From contig JAODUO010000472.1 of the NCBI GenBank assembly GCA_025642075.2, positions 232,501-296,500 on the forward strand: a DNA stretch of 64,000 bases, given 5' to 3'. Source of the DNA: Ridgeia piscesae (lineage: Eukaryota > Annelida > Polychaeta > Sabellida > Siboglinidae). Within the stretch, counting starts at the first letter, position 1. The number at the start of each line of letters is the position of its first letter. This document shows, in pieces, positions 11,390 through 24,700 of the stretch. The position numbers and the translations under genes were made by a program. The notes under the pieces were generated by a model, which did no database searches, was not told the DNA's origin, and was given only the letters and a program-made list of their open reading frames with translations.

Positions 11390-11980
11390 ATTAATTTACT
11401 AAACCGTTATATTGCGGTTTGCATACGTGACAATCAATTGCTGCACGTGACCTTCGTCAAGCATAACCTTTGCCAACAGTATTTATATAGGTAACGTATG
11501 GGCGGCATCATATCTGCTATATCAAACTGATCCAATCTTTTATGGACACACCGCTGATAGGCAAGAGGTTACGTGACGTGATAATGTTGGTGTACACTGC
11601 GCACGCGTTTGACGATTGTGGGAAGTTATTTTTAAACATACTATAGTTTTGCTCTAAAAGCAGTAAGAAAACTTTATTTTATCGGTAATGTCTATCATAA
11701 TATAAAGTCTTCTTCGGAAGGAGTGTGGAAATTAGTACAAAAAAATAAATGTGACATAAATCCACTAATCACAATCTCCTACACATAAAAGCACACCCTC
11801 TTTTTGATTCCCGTTAATGTCTACCCCAGTATCCCCCTCTCCCTCTCCTTCCTTCCTCCCTCCTTCCCTCCCTCCACCCCTCACTGCATCATCAGAATAA
11901 TGGTGCTAAAATCATCCAGCTATCTAACCCCGTATATGGAATACCATTATGATTAATATTTAAACTGTTCCGTTTCTACG
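11385..11980. other. unassigned intergenic sequence with a pyrimidine tract
   Basis: No gene recognised. A polypyrimidine stretch of CCTTCC/CCCTCC units occupies about 11822-11882. Confidence 0.4.
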
Positions 11981-12213
11981 TTAACCGATTAGATCCTACA
12001 ACGGCCGCGGACGGCCGCTCTGCCCAGTCCTACAACGGCCGCCACCGGCCGGACACAGGACCTTGTATTCAAAAAATTCCTGGCGATTAACTGCTGCACT
12101 AAACGCTCCCAAATTTGAACACAACCTAGCGGATACAGTTTCCAACAACACCAGCTTGTCACGTGCATCGATTTTCTTCAAGTGCTTTTTCGTCCAACTT
12201 TGCCGTTGTCGTC

Positions 12214-12935
12214 ATGTTTTCGGCAACTGATGTTGCACAAATGGTGTGGGATAGTGACAGCGATGATGGTGAAATGGAAGGGGGATCGGATGTGGAAATT
12301 GAGGAACATGTAAGTAGTTTTTTCTGTAAGAATTATTGCTTCCATCATGTCGCTAAAAAAGTAAAAGTTGGCTGTCAATGTCATCGCTTCGGCATCGACT
12401 GAGCTGGATTATGACCGTTCGATGTACATCGATTCCATCACTTGTGTTATTTTTACACTCATGTTATATACTGTTGTTGACATTATCTGGATGTATGACA
12501 TATTTCAACCATACAGTGACTTGTATGAATAACTAATAATTATACATTTCTATGGCTATGTTGAATACAACTTTTGTCAAATTCTGACAGCTGTCAGTGT
12601 CAGTGTCAGTGCGAGTATATGTGTACATGGCAGATTTTTGTCTGGATGTGTTGCACTTCTGTTCTGTTGATGTTACTTCTAACCTCAGCCACCATCTATT
12701 GTGTTTTATTATGTTGTCATATTGTTCATATTTCATAATTGTTTATAATTATATTTCTCTCATTTCATGTTTATTTATTTTGACTTTTTTATTACAGGAA
12801 GAAGAAAAGAAGAAAACGAAGAAGAATTATGTTTTCTTCGACCAGTATTTCACACAAAACACATATACACTACAGTGTATACCATTTCAAACAACTCAAA
12901 ACAACACAAATATAAATTATACAATACAACAATGA
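12214..12935 (+). CDS. two-exon acidic/basic small protein of the piggyBac-like element
   Basis: Exon 1 is 12214-12309: ATG, 32 codons, with VWDSDSDDGEMEGGSDVEIE and donor CAT|GTAAGT in phase 0. Exon 2 is 12798-12935: acceptor TTATTACAG, reading EEEKKKTKKNYVFFDQYF and ending TAIQQ-like residues before TGA. Ser/Asp-rich N-termini of this kind are typical of piggyBac-transposase first exons. The roughly 500-residue core with its catalytic Asp residues is absent, so the product (about 77 residues) cannot be a transposase. Polyadenylation signal AATAAA at 12959-12964. Confidence 0.5.
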
Positions 12936-12958
12936 ACAGACCCAATGTTTTGTTTGTC

Positions 12959-12964
12959 AATAAA
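12959..12964 (+). terminator. polyadenylation signal AATAAA of the piggyBac-like transcript
   Basis: AATAAA 24 bases after the stop codon at 12935, at the expected position for a 3' end. Confidence 0.5.
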
Positions 12965-13853
12965 CACTGTTGCAACTAATTTGATTGATTCAATGGCTTT
13001 ATTACAGAGATATTTCAATACATGCCTCTATAACACAATGTCGGTCATTTTGAAAATATTTTGCCTGACAAAATTATGAAAATATAGTGTAACTTGAAAA
13101 ATAACCGTCAGAATGTTATAATGTTTTCACTGTTGCAAAGCTAACACATATAGCTGCATTTTATTCACTGGGTTGAATAGGGTAGTAGCAGAGGTTCAAT
13201 TTCTAATGTCAGTCGCTAAGTATAATAAATATTAATTTTGTTAACAAATTTATTATTTTCTTTGCAAATTGTGGTCATGTGTCAACATTTTATCACTAAA
13301 TCATATTTCTATGTGTATAGGCATGTGGAGAAATTAGTAATCTTCAAAATAAACACAACTTGTAATTAACTATATTGAATAGGGTTTTTTTCTACAGATT
13401 TTTTAACACATAGAAGTAAAATCAACTCAGAAAATGCCATAAATCCTGGGAACAAGAGGGCATGTTTTAATAAAATCCTAGGGCCTAATGGGTTAAACTG
13501 TTCCGTTTCTGCAATCTTTTTTCGTTCTGATGCACAATATGTCAGAGTGAACAAGTTGGTGAATGATCTGGCTTTCTGTCTCTGTTTGTCTGTCTCCCTT
13601 CTGATTGACCTCTCTCCAATACCTTCTTTTAAAAATACCTAAAATTTTCTATATCCTTTCTTCCCTGATTGGCGGACCTCTAAACCATTTTGTTCACTTG
13701 CACAGTTTAGGGTAATATCGGTTCAGTGTTGTGTGTGGCAGGTTCATACCTTGCTGGTGTTCCTTATGCAAACACTACATGTTGTGTGCACACACATTGA
13801 TTCTATTTCATAAGTTTAGCTGGTTTTGAGATATTTTAGAAATGCATTGAACT

Positions 13854-13857
<4 letters not shown>

Positions 13858-13906
<49 letters not shown>

Positions 13907-13920
13907 CTATCTATCTATCT
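13858..13920. repeat. (AT)n-(ATCT)n compound microsatellite
   Basis: AT dinucleotides ending in a short ATCT tetranucleotide run. Confidence 0.95.
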
Positions 13921-14072
13921 TCAGGATGCACGATACTTCTAGCTTGCTGGTGGTCCGTCATTATAGACAACTAGTCCTGCGTATGTGTTTACTCTTTAAA
14001 CGGACTGCTCTTACTAGTCCGAGCTCTAAAACTACTCGTCCCGGACGATCGGACCGGCCTTATTTTGCACCT

Positions 14073-14074
<2 letters not shown>

Positions 14075-14120
<46 letters not shown>
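14075..14120. repeat. (AT)n microsatellite
   Basis: AT dinucleotide run. Confidence 0.95.
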
Positions 14121-14123
<3 letters not shown>

Positions 14124-14286
14124 GAAAATAGATGCAAATGTTTTCCAAACCTGGTTGATTGCTTACATGATTTAACCATCGGATCGTGTCGTTGTATTTG
14201 ATCAGTGGTAGTTATCGCACACACGATATTATAATAACATGTTTATACCGCTGCTTTATATTCTACCTTGGTACAGTTACAATAAC

Positions 14287-14289
14287 ACG

Positions 14290-14320
<31 letters not shown>

Positions 14321-14356
14321 GCACGCACACGCACACACACACACACACACACACAC
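14287..14356. repeat. (CA)n / (CG) microsatellite
   Basis: CA dinucleotides with interspersed CG steps. Confidence 0.95.
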
Positions 14357-15672
14357 GGGTGCACCACGCTTACACATGTATGCGCACATTTTAGTGTGGC
14401 TCCACTATCTGTTTTGTTCTCACTAGTGACCTAAAGATGTGAACGTGAACTTCCCTGCTGGGCTTAATTATAGGCCTATTTCTGTACGATCCGCGGTGTT
14501 TTGGGGATAATCATTTAGCATACACGTGTTTTTGCGATATCTTCTTGGTCTTGTACATCTTACTTTGTCCACCAAAGAGTGACATGCTTGCACAGAATGG
14601 CTGCGGTGTTGCTGTGTAGCGGTAGTTGTCTGGTGACGTGACGATTGCTGGTCACAATCGAAATAACATCATATGGAAAAAGGTAAATTTTGAAATAATT
14701 AAATATGTTGCCCGTTTAAATCATCTAGTCTGATGAACCTAGGCGTATGCTAATGGCTGTTTATTTTTTATTTATTGTTTAATTTAAGACCATTATCAAT
14801 ATGTTGTGAACAATTTCCGGTTCTACTCCCGCTTTATTTTTCTTAGGTTTCAATAGCTGGCAAGTTCTTGACCGGCTTCACAAACAAATCATTTAAACTG
14901 TCGTTATCTTGTTAAATTTGTCTGCGTATACGTAGTTGATTTTAAGCAACATGCGAAATTATGTTGACAACAATGGGCATTCACTTGTACCCACCTTTCT
15001 TGAAATCTACTCAGAAACATCGTAGAAATACATGTGATAAAATGGATTGAGGCTAAGTGCTCATATTTGATGGAAATCGATTTTCTGAAATGTACCTTAA
15101 CGGTAAACGTGGGATTAATTGGTTGATGGACACCAGGTTGTTATCACATTACAGCATCTATAAGTGCTCCACTACTCGACTGATCGCCGTACGTTTTCAC
15201 CAGCTTTATAACTTAAATCCTATTTAATTATTAATAACTTTTAACGTTTTCCGTCGTACCAGCTTCGATCGGGCGCATTGATCGCTACTCCAAACCACAC
15301 AATGCTAATCGAATATTATACATGTCGCAATGCGATAGCAAACGAATTCCCATCAATCAATTAAAACACATTTCCAAAGGCAAAGGTCTGAGGACAAGGA
15401 CAACATTGTTAGGACATCCCGTGGGATGCACTACTTACAATAAGTTGTAGAAAATCGAATTCTAGCCAATCTGGCTGCATTGATGGTATTACTTTAGTCT
15501 CTGTATCTATTCGACAATGTCACTATAATCTACGTCGCCGGCAAGTCGGTTGCAACAAATAGTACGTGTATTACAGCTGTATGTTTCTCCCGGTAGTTTA
15601 TGTAATGTGACATACATCTACCAACCTAGTATAACGAAGACAACCTAGGACGATAACAGAACCGAACCGGAA

Positions 15673-15776
15673 ATGATGGTGGCACGCCAATGCCAAGGGT
15701 GCCGATACCTCAGTGTGGTGGGCTACCTTCTCTTGGTAACTTCATCTGCCGGCACAAGCCAGTTCTCGTTCTTCAG
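15673..15776 (+). CDS. exon 1: start codon and signal peptide
   Basis: Two adjacent ATGs (15673, 15676) precede VARQCQGCRYLS and the hydrophobic core VVGYLLLVTSSAG, then TSQFSFFR. The donor CAG|GTATGT gives phase 2. The same plan, ending FSFFR in phase 2, is seen in the - strand paralogue and supports this start. Confidence 0.75.
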
Positions 15777-18700
15777 GTATGTACTAAAATATCAGCGCGG
15801 ACTTAACTTAATGTAATGGGCATAGACATGTATTGTTTGTAAGGATTGTCAGACTCGTCAGCTATTGTTTAGCAGCTGAGCAATTTGGATAAACGTTGTG
15901 GTGGCCAAATGATCATTACAACATATCGGCCTCTAACTTACATGATGAGGTGGCCAAATGGTCATTACAATATATCGGCCTCTAACTTACATGATGAGGT
16001 GGCCAAATGGTCATTACAACATATCGGCCTCTAACTTACATGATGAGGTGGCCAAATGGTCATTACAACATATCGGCCTCTAATTACATGATGAGGTGGC
16101 CAAATGGTCATTACAACATATCGACCTCTAGCTTACATGATGAGGTGGCCAAATGGTCATTACAACATATCGGCCTCTAACTTACATAACGAGGTGGCCA
16201 AATGGTCATTACAGCATATCGGCCTCTAACTTACATGACGAGGTGGCCAAATGGTCATTACAACATACCGGCCTCTAGCTTACATGATGAGGTGGCCAAA
16301 TAGTCATTACAACATATCGACCTCTAGCTTACATGATGAGGTGGCCAAATGGTCATTACAACATATCGGCCTCTAACTTACATGATGAGGTGGCCAAATG
16401 GTCATTACAACATACCGGCCTCTAGCTTACATGATGAGGTGGCCAAATAGTCATTACAACATATCGACCTCTAGCTTACATGATGAGGTGGCCAAATGGT
16501 CATTACAACATATCGGCCTCTAACTTACATAACGAGGTGGCCAAATGGTCATTACAGCATATCGGCCTCTAACTTACATGACGAGGTGGCCAAATGGTCA
16601 TTACAGCATATCGGCCTCTAACTTACATGATGATTAAACTAAACGTAGAAGTGTAATATAAATTATATATACGAACAAATATTATTTACACTACACTTCC
16701 CAAACGGATTTGCATCGATATTCACAATTTACAGACATCCTACGAACTGCAGCGAAAGACCAGACTACAACATAAAACATTTAGCATGTTTCAACAAGGC
16801 TTGATCCTTCATTTGGAAAATGGCTATGGTAGCAATACAAGACTCTCGTCCACTCCCTCGCCACATCACGGCTAGACTACGGCAGCTCCGACGGCCTCCA
16901 GCACCGCCTTGAGAAGGCGCAGCGTTCGGCGGCAAGGATCGTGCTTCAAATCAAACATGGCGACCGGCGAAGCATGACGGCATGTAGTACAAGTTAATCG
17001 TCATTATGTTTCGCGTCCTACACGATCGGGCGCCGATATCGATCGCCTCCATCATCACACCATATATACTATATACGAGTCGCGTCGCACTTATAATCTC
17101 CACGTGCTACCGGTTCCAATAGGGTGTGCAAGTCTCGCGCGCGAAAACGAGGCTGGGGGCACTTGAAGGCAGGAGGGCCATATACTCCATGTTAACATAT
17201 AGGACTTTGGTTTCTTTTTGATCGTAATAATCGAACTGTTCCGAAATAGCGTATTTCAGTTATATTGTCCGAAGGATTATTACAAGCAGAAGCAGTGGAA
17301 CACTTTGCCGGTGACAATGGTCACGGAAATCATGAATTTTAATCGATTATTATGGTGGTTGCCATGGCAATAGCGGCAAGTACTTGTGTTTGGCGATCTT
17401 GACTAATAATGAAGAGTGCCAGTTTTCGCGCAGTACAACCTGTTTGGGCCAAACGTATATATGTATTATGATTATGTGCATTTAGATAACCTGTCAGATG
17501 TATGTGCTTATCGACACCACAACGTACAGCAATGTAAAATGCAAATCCCGTAAAAGACACATACAGCCTAACATCGTGTCTATTATCTGCACTACGTAAA
17601 TCGCTATGTGTCTATGATAGTATGATAAACTCAATATTAAATCGGACATTTAAGATAAGAAACGTATAGCACAAGATATTTATGAACTGATTTTCCTAGT
17701 ATTCATTTCATCAGTCGGAAGCTACAACTGTCATCCATCGTTAGAATATTATTCTTGTGTCCAGTCCCGAATTAGTCTCGCTTAGTCCCCAATAAGTTCC
17801 AGTCGCGCGGAGTCACGCCATGTATCGTGACCCACTTACATGCCATGCCCTATTGCGTCTCCCATAAGGCATAATCACGTGTTAAAACGCGTCTAAGTCA
17901 TTATTTCAAGTATCATATATAGTATATAGTATAATCATATGTATTATTGCTTTATTCGTGCCACTCGCAGCAGTGTCTGTGTAGCTTTTGTTCGTGCCAC
18001 TTACAGCAGTGTCTGTGTAGCCTTTGTTCGTGCCACTTACAGCAGTGTCTGTGTAGCCTTTGTTCGTGCCACTCGCAGCAGTGTCTGTGTAGCCTTTGTT
18101 CGTGCCACTTACAGCAGTGTCTGTGTAGCCTTTGTTCGTGCCACTTACAGCAGTGTCTGTGTAGCCTTTGTTCGTGCCACTTACAGCAGTGTCTGTGTAA
18201 GCCTTTGTTCGTGCCACTCGCAGCAGTGTCTGTGTAGCCTTTGTTCGTGCCACTCGCAGCAGTGTCTGTGTAGCCTTTGTTCGTGCCACTCGCAGCAGTG
18301 TCTGTGTAGCCTTTGTTCGTGCCACTTACAGCAGTGTCTGTGTAGCCTTTGTTCGTGCCACTGGCAGCCGTGTCTGTGTAGACTTTGTTTGTGCCACTTA
18401 CAGCCGTGTCTGTGTAGACTTTGTTTGTGCCACTTACAGCCGTGTCTGTGTAGACTTTGTTTGTGCCACTTACAGCCGTGTCTGTGTAGACTTTGTTTGT
18501 GCCACTTACAGCCGTGTCTGTGTAGACTTTGTTTGTGCCACTTACAGCCGTGTCTGTGTAGACTTTGTTTGTGCCACTTACAGCAGTGTCTGTGTAGACT
18601 TTGTTTGTGCCACTTACAGCCGTGTGTGTGTACACTTTGTTTGTGCCACTTACAGCCGTGTCTGTGTAGACTTTGTTTGTGCCACTTACAGCCGTGTCTG

Positions 18701-21700
18701 TGTAGACTTTGTTTGTGCCACTTACAGCCGTGTCTGTGTAGACTTTGTTTGTGCCACTTACAGCCGTGTCTGTGTAGACTTTGTTTGTGCCACTTACAGC
18801 CGTGTCTGTGTAGACTTTGTTTGTGCCACTTACAGCCGTGTGTGTGTACACTTTGTTTGTGCCACTTACAGCAGTGTCTGTGTAGACTTTGTTTGTGCCA
18901 CTTGCAGCCGTGTCTGTGTAGACTTTGTTTGTGTCACTTACAGCAGTGTCTATTTAACCTTTGTTCGTGCCACTTGCAGCCGTGTCTGTGTAGACTTTGT
19001 TTGTGCCACTTACAGCAGTGTCTGTGTAGACTTTGTTTGTGCCACTTACAGCAGTGTCTGTGTAGACTTTGTTTGTGCCACTTACAGCAGTGTCTGTGAG
19101 GACCACAGCTACGGCGAGTCGTGGACGTTGGACGTGATTCTGTCGGAGGCGGCGACGTCGCGACTCATCTGCGCCTCTCGGTGCATGCAGACGTCGGGGT
19201 GTCGGGGATACTCACTGTACGCCGGCGTGTGTCGCCTACTGAGGGTCGTGGCGGCCACCACGGGACTGACAGGCTGCGACAGTCGGGCCATTATCCCCGG
19301 AACAACATTCCTCGTGAGCGGCACGGACAACAAACGCAGCGTGAGTCGGCGGCTAAATGTACACGCTTACCGAATTTAGTAATTTGTCCCTTTCCTATTG
19401 CGTCGGTCGATGCGTCACAGTTTCGCTCCGTTACAGGTCCATATCGTTGTAAATTTTGTGTTTGATAAACTGAATGGCTAGTCGATTAAATCAGCGCCAC
19501 CAAACGTAAAACAGATTAATGGAACATAATGGGCAAAGCCTTATCAATGGCTCACTGGAGAAATGAAATCGAAAAATTCAACTACTAAAATTTCTTTTGT
19601 TTCCCCATAGATAACATGATGTAGAATGAACATTTCACTCTCTTTGTCTCTGTCCGTCTGCCTGCCTTCCCCCTTCTCTATATCTCTGATGGAGATTATT
19701 ACATTTAAGCAAATTATATTTTAGATGTTTGAAGGGGGATACAAATTCAAATGAGGATTTCTTGTTAGTTAGGCAGTGTTCTTACAAAATAGGGTTTCAC
19801 GTGAATGCACTGTGAATGACAAGCCTTCAAAGTAGGCATTTGTGATGCAGGAGGCGTTTGAAGAGTGTCCGTACTACAGCCGGTGGCAGGCGACCGGCCG
19901 AGACAACGGCGAGGGAGAGTGGAAGGCGGGAGAGTGCCGGTGCCGCCGCCACCTACGCGGTGCCTTCTGTCATCTCGGTAAGCGACACTCTGACACTGTG
20001 GCGCGCTTACATTTTTCCGTTCGTTAAAAACGTTCCGGTTGACGTTTCTGCGCATGCGCTATAATGTAAAATCATCAATGTGCAGCGAAACAACAAAGCA
20101 TTTTCGGTATAAATGCCACGGGCTGTTCGTTAACTTTCCTGTGATGATTACTGTGAAGAGTTTCTTAAAATGTCGTTCAATGCAATTTTTTTTTAATAAA
20201 TCACTGTCTCGGATTATGGCGCAGTTGTTTGCCTCGTGTTAATTTGCGACACATAACGTTGCTGAGAGGTTATATACATCCTAACGAACAACCCGTAATA
20301 TTTATGCAATAAATGCTTTGCCTTTTCGCTGCACATTGATGATTTTACATATATCGCGCATGCGCAGAAACGTCAACCGGAACGTTTCTAACGCCGGAAA
20401 AATGTAAGCGCTTTAGCGACACCAATAGCGGACACCTCGGCGGAAGGTATTTGTAGTGGCGTGTGTTCTTCAAGACTTGCGGAAACATATCATGTGCTAC
20501 TTATGCAAGCTTTAACATGTCACAACCGTTGCTTCTTGACTAATCTCAGAATATTAATGTCTGATATCAGACGAAATTAATCCCGTTGTAAATGTTGATA
20601 TGGTATCAATCTAATAAATTAACAGTATCTGTCCGAAGTGTGGATGTTCGATGCCGAACGAAACTCCACCTGTGCATCCCTCCGCAAATAAATTCGTCAG
20701 ATATCAACTATCCGAGATGATATACCTAGCGAGTGCATTGGCTGGGATTATTTCCATGTGTAAATGTTCTTTTTTCATATAATACTTGCATTTTTCTATG
20801 TATATTCCTCTTGGAAAAAAAAGTAAATATTATAAAATATAGCTAATCCAGGTCCTATTTTAATACCACTGTAGGCTATCACCGTAGGTCATTGCGCGCG
20901 CGCACGTGTGTATGATCTGCGAGTGCGTGAATGTGATTGGTTGTGTTTCTGTTTATAACTTTCGACGTCATCTCTACTTGACACAGGGTTGGGTGCATGG
21001 CTAAAATTTACATTTGTCTTCATAGGGTTCATAAAAGAACCGCTGTTGGTGGCGAACTTCAATACGACTACCTCCCAAGGTGTACACCACATGAACATAA
21101 ACGGCATGGATTTCTTGATCGAAATATCGGAGTAAGTAAATTTTACACTTGAACGATTAGACCACACAATGCCGCTCCTGTGAATGTCGGCGTTAAGAAC
21201 CCCGCGGGGTCGGCAACGTAAGTTGTCTTATCGAATGTCTGAACATGAGGACTAATACTTCAATCTTGACCGGTGCAGGTTGCTGCACTACATCAGCACT
21301 AATACTTCAATCTTGACCGGTGCAGCTTGCTGCACTACATCAGCACTAATACTTCAATCTTGACCGGTGTAGGTTGCTGCACTACACCAGCACTAATACT
21401 TCAATCTTGACCGGTGCAGGTTGCTGCACTACATCAGCACTAATACTCAAATCTTGACCGGTGCAGGTTGCTGCACTACATCAGCACTAATACTTCAATC
21501 TTGACCGGTGCAGGTTGTTGCACTACATCAGCACTAATATCTTCAATCTTGACCGGTGTAGGTTGCTGCACTACAACGATCCCCAAGAAAACGTCCGTTT
21601 ATAAAACGCAATTACAGACAACTCTATAATCGGTCACTGAGCCAAGGAAGCTTACGAACCCAGCAGCTCTTGGAGGATTGGACTACTTTTACAATAATGT

Positions 21701-24700
21701 ACTGCAGAGCTAGCATTTACAAATACTAAACAGTGAAAATGGTTGATCTATTCTCTGCATGATCCACTCACAGTGTGATAACAAAAACGTTAATAATTGA
21801 AAATGTTACGATATCATGTAAAGTTGTGTTAATAATAAGTCACAAATTACCAAGGATAAGCATTAGTTTTTACACTAAATGTTTGGTGTATTTGGATTGT
21901 AAATGAATAATCCGAGGCTGTCAAAACTGATAACATAGCGTGAGGTCTTTCGCTAAATCTGCGGACTTGGCAAATCGACATTGACTAATGTATTCGCACT
22001 ACAGCGATCAGTTATCCCGATATTGCCCATTACGTGTCGTGTTTGAAGGCGTTTTATTTTTCCGTCCCTATTATCCCTGTTGCGGTCGAGTCATCGCCAC
22101 TTGTTCCGGTCTGGATGTCTTCTCCTTTCAGCTTTCTCAACTCCACGTCCTTCTCCATCCACATTGTCCTTGTGTTCGTCTCCGTCCGTTCCTCTTCTCA
22201 GAAACTGGCAAGCCTGCCGCTGCTCTCAGTTTATCTGTCTCTTGACGTGATTGTACCAGCTAAGCCGCGGGCACTACTCAACTTATCTTCTGTCCTCAAA
22301 TCAAATCCCGCCAGTTGTCATCCCCCGAGTTTAACGGTGTCGTCATCCGACATCCATCGAATCACTGACGTGTGTCGCACAGGGAAGACTACAACTATAC
22401 GGTCTACGGGACAGACAACGCGTCGTTTCAACCCTACAGTCCAAGGGTGCATCGTTATGACGTCACCACGCAGGGCTACAAACTGGTCCAGACGCTTTAT
22501 CCACAAAGGGCGCTTGCAGGACTGGGATCGTTCACGGCCGCGGGGGAACATTACCTCATCGTAAATCAGAAGATGTACATCTACAATACTTTCGTTGGCA
22601 AGTGACGTATCATTACAAGTTTGTAAACATTAACAGATTGTTTGTTTGTTAATGGTGACAGACAAGTTTGTTTGAAAAGCAGTAAACTTATCTGGGATAG
22701 ACTGTGGTATTAATGTCTCATTATATATATACCCAATCACACAGGCACGCATGTGCGTATATGATCATTATACCGGATAATGTGTACCCTTTACAGTAAG
22801 GGGATTATACACCTGCCAGTAAGCACGAAGGGGCAGTATGAAGTAGAATTAATATCAGATGTCAATGTATTGATTTTCTATGATGTGTTAATGTATTAAT
22901 TGTATTGTTTAATGATATTCCAACTCAGTTGAGTTGCCAAGAAAACTTGTGTTATTATATTATCAGTATCATTTTACATATACAAACGCAAATGGTACAT
23001 TTGTTTGATAGATATCGCATGTCTGTCAATTTTGTTTTCACACAAACATGACGTATTTGGGGAAGCCTACGCTGACTGAATGATTCGGGTTGAAAGATAG
23101 CTAGACTCCGGCAGCAAACTAATTTCCCCAAACAACATGGTATAGGGAACTGTTTTTGCGGCGCCCACTGGATGCTGGTCTGACATGTGCTTAGGTGAAC
23201 ATGTACACACGACGCTCGAGCGGAGTAGGCGTCTGTTGATCGATAACCGAGTGAAGCAGCAATTAAACTAACATACATACGTGCCGTTTAAATCCAATGT
23301 TTATCTGTAAAACGCTGACGAATACTGCAGGTTGTCTAAGGCAGAGGTTTAGGGCTTGGCTAAACCGGCGATGCGCGTCGTTTTCCGCAATATTTTATCA
23401 TCCAATATAGTCCATCGGAGACATGACTCAACTTTACACGGCAAAACATGGCAACGGTTGTATTCACTGTTATCCTTGAACAACGTCTATAAAGTATTGT
23501 CCAAATATTTTGACATGTAACAAATTACATCAACAGCATTGCGTTTGCTGTTAAAGATTTAATAAAAACAAATACAGTATAATACTTAGTGCATGACATT
23601 AGCATTTTATTTTGTAAGACGAGTGAAGCCACTATTAGCACATTATTGCTATTGCAGTAAAATATGTGTTTATTTAATAGTGTTGATTCAGTACTACGTT
23701 TTATTATATGCATCGTAGGCTGGCACACTGTACCATGCATCGCCAAACAAAAATACCCACTAAAATATATTAATTATTGATTAATCAAAGGTGCTGGGTA
23801 ATATAAACAAATCAACATTATGAGCAGGCTTAATTGTATATTATATATTTGTCACATTAAAAATGAAAACAACAGTATTTACTACATAATTATTGCAAGA
23901 ATACAACACCCTTTCATCTTCACTCTGTTGCGGGTTTTTTCAGATCACTTCATGTTATTCTTGAACTTCGGCAATACAGTCGCTTATGTGAGCGTCCTCA
24001 AACGACGAACTGGTGAAATAGTAATTGCATTCGCCAATGATATACCCAACCTACAGAGTGTAACATTCTTTTGGTGGCCTGTGGGATATAACGAAGGATG
24101 GCGGAGAGAATTATTGCCGGTTCGTGCGATTCGAAGTATCCTTGGATATTGTAGTCATATAATACGACTGTGTCATAGAATATAACGTTAGGTGCTAAAA
24201 GACAAATACACTAAAGCCATCTCTTATGGTGTATATGAAGATTATAACTGAATACATTCTCAATTTCTGTGAACAAAATGTTGCATCTGTTCAGTTCAAT
24301 ATTTTAGACACAAACACGCAGTGATACAAATATTGGTATACAGTAGTCCCCCTCTTATACGGCCCCCTCGGCAATGGCCACCCGAATTAAGCGGCTAATT
24401 GCATTAGCGTTTTCTAATACAAACTACCCCTCACCAATGGTCACCCGGCTAACGCGGCCAAGGTCGCACAAAGAATCTAGCGCTCTTAAGCGGCCAACTG
24501 GCAGTCGAAACGTGCAATTTTAATAACAAGTCAATAAAGAATTAAGTAGGCCTACCACCTACCATACACATCACGTAGCTGGTATTACTGCAATGTTAGA
24601 TGTCTCGAATGGTGACAATACACTTGTGTATTTGTAATATCCCATGAAACGGGCATTCACCAAATGTTCCCCACATCCACAGACCACCCGTCTTATGCGA

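Larger units (their letters stand above)
11981..13496 (+). mobile_element. non-autonomous piggyBac-like element with TTAA ends
   Basis: The left end is TTAACCGATTAGATCCTA. The right end, read in reverse complement, is TTAACCCATTAGGCCCTAGG. These imperfect inverted ends begin with TTAA, the target duplication of the piggyBac superfamily. The inside (about 1.5 kb) holds a short acidic first exon and a short last exon but no transposase core. The sequence ACTGTTCCGTTTCT occurs just outside the right end and also just before the left end (11964-11977), preceded by another TTAA. Confidence 0.7.
13497..15672. other. 5' flank of the PAN/EAR gene, with microsatellites
   Basis: Contains (AT)n at 13858-13907 followed by (ATCT)n to 13920, (AT)n at 14075-14120 and a CA/CG-rich dinucleotide run at 14287-14356. 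The promoter of the + gene should lie near the 3' end of this stretch. I found no convincing TATA box, and no other coding sequence. Confidence 0.5.

Noticed and set aside
15899..16630. CRISPR-like regular repeats
   Set aside because: Unit is a contiguous 49-bp tandem repeat without unique spacers, in an animal intron.
17939..19099. 386-codon open frame across the 36-bp array, and the 299-codon frame on the opposite strand
   Set aside because: Both are periodic translations of a 36-bp repeat; only the frame that continues into exon 2 has possible meaning.
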